Shown: piece after piece, positions 58,419 through 64,000 of the stretch
Layout: each line of letters opens with the position of its first letter
Position numbering within the stretch: position 1 is the first letter of the stretch
Origin: Terasakiella pusilla DSM 6293
GTDB taxonomy: Bacteria; Pseudomonadota; Alphaproteobacteria; Rhodospirillales; Terasakiellaceae
Assembly: GCF_000688235.1 (NCBI RefSeq)
Contig: NZ_JHYO01000015.1
Location: 45,595-109,594, forward strand
Length of the DNA: 64,000 nt
Reading direction: 5' to 3'
The notes under the pieces: generated by a model
Told to the model about the DNA's origin: nothing
Database searches by the model: none
The model's input: the letters and a program-made list of their open reading frames with translations, nothing else
Translations under genes and position numbers: made by a program

Positions 58419-59326
58419 TGGTCGCGTTCCTCCAACACTTGCTGGTGGCGTTGCCATAAAACGAGGGGAAGAACGAGGATGACCAGCATAATCACCGCCA
58501 CCGCGGAAGCTAACGGCCAGTCGCGGTTGAGGAAAAATTCATTCCACAAGACTTTGCCGATCATCAACGTGTTGGCCCCACCCAACAGGTCAGGGATCAC
58601 AAACTCCCCAATTGCCGGAATAAAGACCAGCATGGAGCCTGCGATAATCCCCGGCATGGATTGCGGGATGGTGACGGACAAGAAGGCCTGCATCGGCTTG
58701 GCCCCCAGATCGGCTGCCGCTTCCAGCAAGGAATAATCCATCTTTTCCAGACTGGCATACAGCGGCAGGACCATAAAGGGCAGGTAGGAATAGCTGATCC
58801 CCAGATAAACCGCAAAAGGCGTATGCAGCATGACAAGCGGTTGATCAATGATGCCAAGCGCCATCAAAAGATGGTTGATCAATCCTTCATTTTTCAACAA
58901 GCCAATCCATGCATAGACCCGAATAAGGAAAGACGTCCAGAACGGCAAAATCACCAGCAGCAACAGGATATTGCGCACCTTTGGGCTGGCGCGTGAAATG
59001 CCAAGCGCCATGGGATAGCCGATGAGGAGACAGATCAACGTCGAGATCGCCGCGATCTTGATGGAGTTGGTGTAGGCCGCAAAATACAGACTGTCGGAGA
59101 TGAGAAAATAGAAGTTCTCCATCGTGCCGTGGATTTTAAACAGCAGACCACCCGCCCATTCAAAGACCTCCGTATAAGGCGGGATGCCTGTGCGGGTTTG
59201 GGAGAAACTGATTTTCAGCAGAATGAGGAACGGCAGCAGGAAAAAAACGGTCATCCACAGGAACGGGATCAGCAAAACGCTTAACCGTCCCAGCTTGTTT
59301 GCCGTTTTTGACATCAGCCCCGTCAT
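58415..59326 (-). CDS. Polyamine ABC transporter permease (PotB/PotH type)
   Basis: A 303-residue permease with about six helices and the EAA motif (LLEAAADLGAKPMQAFLSVTIPQSMPG). I chose MTGLMSKTANK, whose ATG overlaps the stop of the ATPase gene (ATGA); MSKTANK four codons on is an alternative. It is the first permease of the PotFGHI-like system. Confidence 0.9.
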   Translation of the reverse strand: MTGLMSKTANKLGRLSVLLIPFLWMTVFFLLPFLILLKISFSQTRTGIPPYTEVFEWAGGLLFKIHGTMENFYFLISDSLYFAAYTNSIKIAAISTLICLLIGYPMALGISRASPKVRNILLLLVILPFWTSFLIRVYAWIGLLKNEGLINHLLMALGIIDQPLVMLHTPFAVYLGISYSYLPFMVLPLYASLEKMDYSLLEAAADLGAKPMQAFLSVTIPQSMPGIIAGSMLVFIPAIGEFVIPDLLGGANTLMIGKVLWNEFFLNRDWPLASAVAVIMLVILVLPLVLWQRHQQVLEERDQ

Positions 59327-60420
59327 TGCGCCAACACCACAGCGTTGTCCGGATGCCAATAAAGCAGCACTTCATCCCCCCATGTGATTTTACGTTCCGC
59401 GGTATGCTGGAAGTTCAGTTGCGAGGCTTGCAGCACACGCCCGCTTTCCAGTTCCACGTGATAAATGGACATATCGCCCAGATAGGCGATGTCTTTAACG
59501 GTGCCCGCAACGCTGTTCAGCTCGTCACTGATTTCTTCTTCCAGGGTGATGCGCATTTTTTCCGGGCGGATCATGACGGCAACGGGGGCGTTATTTTCCG
59601 CAAAGTCATGACGTTTGATGCTGAAGTCCTGACCCAGTTCGCGACATTCGATATAGGCGTTGGACTCGTCTTCTTTTTGCAGGATCCCTTCAAAGATGTT
59701 GGCTTCCCCGATAAAGTCGGCGACATAACGGCTGTGCGGATATTCGTAAATCTGGCTGGGTGTGCCGACTTGTTGCAGCATACCCGCGTTCATTACCCCA
59801 ATGCGTGACGACATGGTCATGGCCTCTTCTTGATCGTGCGTGACCATGATGAAGGTAATGCCCGTTAGTTCCTGAATATTCACCAGCTCAAATTGGGTGC
59901 GTTCACGCAGTTTTTTATCAAGGGCGGCAAGCGGTTCATCCAGCAGCAGGACTTTCGGCAGCTTAATCAGGGCGCGGGCCAAGGCCACACGTTGACGCTG
60001 ACCGCCGGACATCTGGTGCGGTTTGCGTTTGCGCATGCCTTCCAGTTCGACCATTTTCAGCATACTGGCGACGCGGTCTTCAATTTCTGACTTGGGGGTT
60101 TTTTCTTGTTTCAGGCCAAAGGCGACATTTTGTTCGACCGTCATGTGCGGGAACAGGGCGTAGGACTGAAAAACGGTGTTTACCGGGCGTTCAAAGGGTG
60201 GGATGTTGGTCAGGTCGACACCATCAATGATGATGCGCCCGCTGGTGGGTTTTTCAAAACCTGCAATCATCCGCAACAGGGTGGTCTTGCCACAACCTGA
60301 CGCGCCGAGGAGGGAAAAAAGCTCGTTCTTTCCGATATCAAGGGAGAGGTTGTTGACGGCAACTTCTTCCCCAAAGGTTTTGGTAACATTTTCAATGCGG
60401 ATAAAGGGCTGTGTATCCAA
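59323..60420 (-). CDS. Polyamine ABC transporter ATP-binding protein (PotA/PotG type)
   Basis: A 365-residue ABC ATPase. Walker A LLGASGCGKTTLL, signature QMSGGQRQRVALARAL and Walker B VLLLDEPLAALD are intact; the C-terminal TOBE domain (about residues 290-360) fits the PotA/PotG/MalK-type regulatory module. It energises polyamine uptake. A long stem-loop separates it from the binding-protein gene. Confidence 0.93.
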   Translation of the reverse strand: MDTQPFIRIENVTKTFGEEVAVNNLSLDIGKNELFSLLGASGCGKTTLLRMIAGFEKPTSGRIIIDGVDLTNIPPFERPVNTVFQSYALFPHMTVEQNVAFGLKQEKTPKSEIEDRVASMLKMVELEGMRKRKPHQMSGGQRQRVALARALIKLPKVLLLDEPLAALDKKLRERTQFELVNIQELTGITFIMVTHDQEEAMTMSSRIGVMNAGMLQQVGTPSQIYEYPHSRYVADFIGEANIFEGILQKEDESNAYIECRELGQDFSIKRHDFAENNAPVAVMIRPEKMRITLEEEISDELNSVAGTVKDIAYLGDMSIYHVELESGRVLQASQLNFQHTAERKITWGDEVLLYWHPDNAVVLAQ

Positions 60421-60451
60421 CGACTGAATTCTCCAACAAGAAGATAAGAGA

Positions 60452-60487
60452 GACAGGCCAGCCCCCCGGTAAAGGGGCTGGCCTGTC
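60452..60487 (-). other. Intercistronic stem-loop between potF and the ATPase gene
   Basis: Perfect 14-bp arms GACAGGCCAGCCCC and GGGGCTGGCCTGTC with an 8-nt loop and no T run. Such stems after binding-protein genes protect the upstream message from decay and give excess binding protein over transporter. Confidence 0.75.
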
Positions 60488-60496
60488 GGTTGTGTG

Positions 60497-61606
60497 TTAC
60501 TGGTTTGTTTTCAGGCGTGTCCACTCACGGGTCATTTGGCGCATGTAGCCACGTGATTTTGGCGGCAGGCTGAAAAACGCGTTGCGTGTTTCTTCAGACG
60601 GGTAGATCACCGGATCGGCTTGACGTTCTTTAGAGACAAATTCCGTCGAGCCTTTGATCGCATTGGCATAGCCAACCGCATCGGTGATCGGACCGACCAC
60701 ATCGGCGCGCATCATAAAGTCGATAAATTTCTTGGCATTTTCCGGATGCGGGGCATCTGCCGGGATCGCCATGACGTCGATCACCACTTGTGCGCCTTCT
60801 TTCGGCAAGAAGACCACCACATTGACACCATTGTTGGCCTCAATCGCACGGTCACGCGCTTGGATCATATCCCCACCATAGCCATGAGAGACGCACAGGT
60901 CACCGTTTGCCATATCGTTGATGTTGGTGGAAGAATGGAAATAGCGAATGTATGGGCGAATGGCCTCAATTGCGCCAGAGGCTGCTTTTAAATCCGCCGG
61001 ATCTTCAGATTTCGGGTCTTTGCCAAGGTAGACCATGGCCGCTGCAAAGACTTCGGTTGGGTCATCCAGCAGGGAAATGCCGCAGCTGCTTAGTTTTTTC
61101 GCCCATTCCGGGTTAAAAATCAAAGACCAGCTATCGACCGGCGCACCGGGGGCCAGCTCATTCACCTTATCCACATTGTACGCCACACCCGTGCCCGCGA
61201 TCATGTAGGGCACAGCATGTTTCAGCAATTCCGGATCTGCTTTGTTGAGGCTGGCGGCAACACCGTCTTCAATATTAGCCATGTTCGGCAGTTTGGTTTC
61301 ATCCAAAGGCAGGTAAATACCCGCTTTGATCTGGTTGGCAACAAACGGCAGTGCGGTTGGAAAAACCACGTCATAGCCGGATTTGCCCGCCATCAATTTG
61401 GCTTCCAGCATTTCGTTGGAGTCATACACATCATAGTTAACCGTGATGCCGGTTTCCTTGGTAAATCGCTCAAGGGTATCTGCAGCGATGTAATCGCTCC
61501 AGTTATAGACGTTCAGCACTTTCTCTTCTTCGGCCTGAGCCTGTGAAAAAGAAATAACACTCAAGGTCACAGCCACCGCTGCACAACATTTTTTCAGTAC
61601 TGACAT
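60497..61606 (-). CDS. potF: Polyamine-binding periplasmic protein (PotF/PotD type)
   Basis: A 369-residue periplasmic binding protein with a signal peptide (about residues 1-25, AQA-E). The start MSVLKKC has GGAG 6 nt upstream. The VLNVYNWSDYIAADTLERFTKETGI segment and the polyamine-contact regions (GYGGDMIQARDRA) are typical of PotF/PotD. It leads the operon, followed by ATPase and two permeases. Putrescine versus spermidine cannot be decided. Confidence 0.92.
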   Translation of the reverse strand: MSVLKKCCAAVAVTLSVISFSQAQAEEEKVLNVYNWSDYIAADTLERFTKETGITVNYDVYDSNEMLEAKLMAGKSGYDVVFPTALPFVANQIKAGIYLPLDETKLPNMANIEDGVAASLNKADPELLKHAVPYMIAGTGVAYNVDKVNELAPGAPVDSWSLIFNPEWAKKLSSCGISLLDDPTEVFAAAMVYLGKDPKSEDPADLKAASGAIEAIRPYIRYFHSSTNINDMANGDLCVSHGYGGDMIQARDRAIEANNGVNVVVFLPKEGAQVVIDVMAIPADAPHPENAKKFIDFMMRADVVGPITDAVGYANAIKGSTEFVSKERQADPVIYPSEETRNAFFSLPPKSRGYMRQMTREWTRLKTNQ

Positions 61607-61766
61607 TGAAAACTCCACACGACCTCCGGAACGTATCAACAGAGGCGTAATACAAAATAAAACCAACCGCTTCGGGAGGGAAAACGGATACGTCTATATT
61701 GGGAAACAGAGGCCCCATGTCAAATGAAAATTCATATTTAAAACAACGATTTTTTCACGTGGTTTT

Positions 61767-61799
61767 GGCGGAGGTGGAGGGGGAGGGAGGGAGTTGTGG
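61767..61799 (+). repeat. G-rich purine tract upstream of potF
   Basis: A run of GGCGGAGGTGGAGGG followed by GGAGGGAGGGAG on the plus strand, with many GG and several GGG steps. It could fold as a G-quadruplex in DNA. It lies about 160 bases upstream of potF and about 60 bases beyond the truncated gene beside the IS. Confidence 0.5.
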
Positions 61800-61862
61800 C
61801 TGGTTAGTTTGGGAAAAAGGATTCAGTGTGTTTTTCCGGCATTTAAGATTTTGTTAGTATTT

Positions 61863-61997
61863 TCATGAAAATAATTCTTTTAGACCTGCTGCAATATTGC
61901 GAGGGTAGACTTCTAATAGGTCAACCATTTCTGAAATATCTACATCTTTGTCTTCACATAGTCTATGAACTTCTGCTGTGGTGATAGTCGGTACTTT
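61863..61997 (-). pseudogene. 3' fragment of an unknown gene truncated at the IS5-family element
   Basis: The frame reads VPTITTAEVHRLCEDKDVD..., about 43 residues outside the element, to a stop at 61863. Any start must now lie inside the IS end (ATG at 62012, overlapping the transposase stop). Across the element the joined sequence meets a stop codon directly, so the upstream part is missing or decayed. Family not recognised. Confidence 0.5.
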
Positions 61998-62008
61998 AGG
62001 GTCAGGAC

Positions 62009-62437
62009 TCATTGATTGAGGTAAAAGATCAACGACGCAGCGATGCAGATCGTTGAAAAGAATGTATGAGCACAACGGTCGTATCTGGTTGCTACACGTC
62101 GCCAATCCTTGAGTTTCCCAAATATATTCTCGACTTTGAGCCGCTGTTTATAAAGTTTGCCGTTAAATTTAATTTTCTGCTTTCGGTTCTTTTTTGCCGA
62201 GATACAGGCTTTAATCCCTTTTTCTCGTAAGGCATCTCGAAACCAATCGGCATCGTAGCCACGATCCGCCAACACCCATTTGGCAGGTGGCAAGGCATCC
62301 ACAATTAAACTAGCCCCTTTGTAATCGCTCATTTGCCCTTCTGATAAAAGCAGGACGACAGGTCGCCCCTGACCGTCACAAACCGCATGAAGTTTGGAGT
62401 TTAGTCCGCCTTTTGTTCGCCCGATACGACCGGGAAC
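62009..62437 (-). CDS. IS5-family transposase, OrfB (DDE catalytic part)
   Basis: The open frame runs further upstream, but homology begins near MKGDVPGRIGRTKGGLNSKL. It carries the catalytic Asp in VLADRGYDAD and the final DDE glutamate region (KQRLKVENIFGKLKDWRRVATRYD). The frame is +1 to OrfA, so a frameshift or reinitiation in the GAAAGGGGAT stretch is needed for a fused enzyme. The stop is 10 bases from the IS end. Confidence 0.8.
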   Translation of the reverse strand, partial: VPGRIGRTKGGLNSKLHAVCDGQGRPVVLLLSEGQMSDYKGASLIVDALPPAKWVLADRGYDADWFRDALREKGIKACISAKKNRKQKIKFNGKLYKQRLKVENIFGKLKDWRRVATRYDRCAHTFFSTICIAASLIFYLNQ

Positions 62438-62798
62438 ATCCCCTTTCATCGTCTCTTCGAACGAAGTGAGGGAGATTGAGCAGGCTGGCAGCCGTGCGAT
62501 GGGCCTTGAGATGTGGTGCATCAATTTGAAGATGCTCTGGAATATCCTGATCAGCTGCAAGACCGACAAATATCTTGTCAAAAATGCCCATTTTGCTCCA
62601 ACGGATAAAGCGATTATAGAGCGTTTTATGAGGCCCATAATCTGCTGGAGCATCCCGCCATTGAAGTCCCCCTTTCAAGACATGAATGATCCCTGAAATC
62701 ACGCGTTTATCATCCACACGAGGAATGCCGTGAGATAAAGGGAAATAAGGTTCAATACGTTTTAGCTGCTCATCACTCAGCCAAAAATGATCACTCAT
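62376..62798 (-). CDS. IS5-family transposase, OrfA (N-terminal DUF4096-like part)
   Basis: About 140 residues starting MSDHFWLSDEQLKRIEPYFP with an AGGAGGAC site upstream. It contains the DNA-binding N-terminus (SGIIHVLKGGLQWRDAPADYGPHKTLYNRFIRW) and the first part of the catalytic domain with the Asp in LQIDAPHLKAHRTAASLL. It overlaps OrfB in the next frame. Confidence 0.8.
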   Translation of the reverse strand: MSDHFWLSDEQLKRIEPYFPLSHGIPRVDDKRVISGIIHVLKGGLQWRDAPADYGPHKTLYNRFIRWSKMGIFDKIFVGLAADQDIPEHLQIDAPHLKAHRTAASLLNLPHFVRRDDERGCSRSYRANKRRTKLQTSCGL

Positions 62799-62912
62799 AA
62801 ACAGGTCCTCCTGATCTGAATGAATCACAATCAGCTTGATGAAGCTAGAAAATTAATAGGCCCTGAGCCTAGCTTACAACGCTGTTTAACACACTCAATG
62901 CCCGCGTTTTGA

Positions 62913-63260
62913 ATCACACCGAAAGTCATACTGGCCTGCGCATTGGGGATTACAGGGATAGAGATCAGCCTCCCCAGTCACACAAGCTACTGGGTGGCGC
63001 TCTTCTATCTCGCGATTGCGGCCTCGGTTCTGGGGTTTACAGCCTACCTGATGTTACTGGCGCGCATCGGCTCTGCACAAGCGGCCTATACCACCGTTCT
63101 CTTCCCCATTGTGGCGCTGACGATTTCAACCTTTGTGGAAGGATATGAATGGTCCGTCCTCTCCGTGTTTGGCCTGTGCCTCGCCCTTGGTGGCAACATT
63201 GTGATGTTTGCCAAACCCAAGATAAAGCCCGTCCTGACACCCGGTCCCGTCAAACCCTAG
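62913..63260 (+). pseudogene. 5'-truncated EamA/DMT transporter
   Basis: The open frame (ITPKVILACALGITGIEIS...) gives only the last 115 residues, with about four helices, equal to most of the second EamA repeat of a 290-300-residue transporter. A stop precedes it in frame and no start with a ribosome site is present (only TTG at 62943). The break lies 40 bases from the IS right end. It probably lost its first half when the IS arrived or in a later deletion. Confidence 0.75.
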
Positions 63261-63353
63261 AAACTTGCTTCAACGGTTATTTTGACTCTCTCAAAGCGCA
63301 AAAGGCTGTGATACAAGGGAGCATCAGTTTTAGCGATAACAATGAGACAAAAC

Positions 63354-63671
63354 ATGAGCCAATTTGAAAATGTGACACTGGTTAAAGAAGCCAACTTCTA
63401 TTTTGAAGGCAACGTCACCAGCCGTACCGTCCTGTTTGCAGACGGGTCCAAAAAAACACTGGGGATCATGATGCCCGGTGAGTACACGTTCGGGACAGCC
63501 GAAGCCGAGATTATGGACATACAAGCAGGTGAAGTTGACGTCCTTCTACCCGGTGAAACAGACTGGCAAACCTTTACCAAAGGCCAGACTTTCAACGTGC
63601 CTGCCAATGCGTCGTTTGACATTAAAGTCAAAGACGTCACGGACTACTGCTGTTCTTACATCACAGCCTAA
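63354..63671 (+). CDS. ppnP: Pyrimidine/purine nucleoside phosphorylase PpnP
   Basis: A 105-residue single-domain cupin (DUF1255). [45 protein letters not shown] and the C-terminal DYCCSYI match E. coli PpnP, which phosphorolyses several nucleosides. I start at [19 protein letters not shown]; an upstream ATG at 63342 would add four residues. It lies between an IS-damaged transporter and a second transposase. Confidence 0.92.
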   Translation: MSQFENVTLVKEANFYFEGNVTSRTVLFADGSKKTLGIMMPGEYTFGTAEAEIMDIQAGEVDVLLPGETDWQTFTKGQTFNVPANASFDIKVKDVTDYCCSYITA

Positions 63672-63686
63672 AACCGGACAGTAAAC

Positions 63687-63711
63687 AGGCCCGCCTTTCA
63701 ACGGTGGGCCT
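63687..63711 (+). terminator. Hairpin after ppnP
   Basis: A 9-bp stem AGGCCCGCC/GGTGGGCCT with one G-U pair, 15 bases after the ppnP stop. It lacks a T run, so termination would be weak. Confidence 0.5.
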
Positions 63712-63721
63712 CAGATTGCTG

Positions 63722-63751
63722 ACAAAGGTCTCGCCTTGGCGAGGCCTTTGT
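63722..63751. other. Second, near-perfect hairpin before the IS1182-type transposase
   Basis: ACAAAGGTCTCGCC pairs with GGCGAGGCCTTTGT with one G-U wobble. It lies 14 bases before the transposase start and has no T run. It may guard the transposase from outside transcription or mark the element's left end. Confidence 0.55.
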
Positions 63752-63764
63752 GATTCAATGAGGA

Positions 63765-64000
63765 ATGCTTAAAAAACGCGGTCCTCAACAAACGGAACTT
63801 GAGATGGTCAGTCTGGATAGTCTGGTTCCGTCCAACCATCTTTTGCGCAAAATTGATGCGCATATTGATTTCAGTTTCATTCACGACAAAGTGGCGCCTT
63901 TATATTGCGCCGATAATGGTCGACCTCCGCTTGATCCGACTATGTTGTTTAAGGCTTTACTGGTCGGTTATCTCTTTGGCATTCGCTCCGAGCGTCAGTT
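63765..64000 (+). CDS. Partial IS1182-family transposase (N-terminus)
   Basis: An open frame to the window edge (about 78 residues: MLKKRGPQQTELEMVSLDSL, then LVPSNHLLRKIDAHIDFSFI, then GRPPLDPTMLFKALLVGYLFGIRSERQ). This is the N-terminal DUF772 region of IS1182-type transposases. The catalytic part lies beyond the window. Whether the element is complete cannot be told. Confidence 0.85.
   Translation, partial: MLKKRGPQQTELEMVSLDSLVPSNHLLRKIDAHIDFSFIHDKVAPLYCADNGRPPLDPTMLFKALLVGYLFGIRSERQ

Larger units (their letters stand above)
61999..62869 (-). mobile_element. IS5-family insertion sequence (IS427-like group), 871 bp
   Basis: Imperfect inverted repeats end the element: GGGTCAGGACTCATTGATT at the left and, read inward from the right, GGCTCAGGGCCTATTAATT, 14 of 19 matching. 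A TA dinucleotide flanks each side (61997-61998 and 62870-62871), as expected for the target duplication of this group. Two overlapping transposase frames fill the element. No second copy is seen in the window. Confidence 0.85.

Overview
The window is a 64 kb piece of an alphaproteobacterial chromosome, most likely a Rhodospirillales-type marine bacterium (Terasakiella- or Thalassospira-like; this is inference). Signs are the mdh-sucCD-sucAB-lpd operon followed by zapE, AddAB in place of RecBCD, a phasin (polyhydroxyalkanoate storage), a thiC preceded by a TPP riboswitch, and a REC-REC-GGDEF regulator. Core genes are of moderate GC with dense spacing and many start/stop overlaps. No rRNA, tRNA or CRISPR array was recognised.

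Layout. 1-2.8 kb: arsenic island (arsR, ArsJ-associated GAPDH, arsJ) diverging from an unidentified partial gene. 2.8-10.6 kb: small conserved genes, a MarR regulator, a DUF4143 ATPase, a DMT exporter, a diguanylate-cyclase response regulator, and a WYL regulator facing an SRPBCC gene across a long palindrome. 10.7-21.5 kb, all minus strand: TCA-cycle genes mdh, sucC, sucD, sucA, sucB and lpd, with zapE upstream; several internal stem-loops probably set gene-by-gene expression. 21.6-28.8 kb: a soluble chemoreceptor, lepA, fbp, and riboswitch-controlled thiC. 28.8-31.9 kb: ccmA-ccmB between two orphan periplasmic binding-like proteins, with a possible small RNA upstream of ccmA. 32-41.6 kb: ftsK, a Crp/Fnr regulator with a DUF2892 membrane protein, a DEAD-box helicase, a phasin, proC, rmuC and a DUF4139 protein. 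41.6-45.2 kb: a three-gene operon of TVP38-type membrane protein, flavin disulfide oxidoreductase and histidine kinase. 45.3-51.7 kb: addB-addA.

From about 52.6 kb the window becomes accessory. An AT-rich CPBP protease gene and a two-repeat peptidoglycan-binding-like protein lie between an intact radical-SAM gene and a decayed copy of the same gene junction (54.79-54.92 kb), which suggests replacement or duplication. Then come a xre-cupin/azlC/azlD operon, a RelE/HigA-type toxin-antitoxin pair with a clear promoter-operator, a polyamine ABC transporter (potF-potA-potB-potC order of transcription), a complete IS5-family element (61999-62869), a 5'-truncated DMT transporter, ppnP, and the start of an IS1182-family transposase at the right edge.

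The two most unusual spots are the CPBP/peptidoglycan-binding insert with its tandem-hairpin leader and decayed flank, and the structured stretch with an orphan strong terminator before ccmA. Neither is proven to be a new system.
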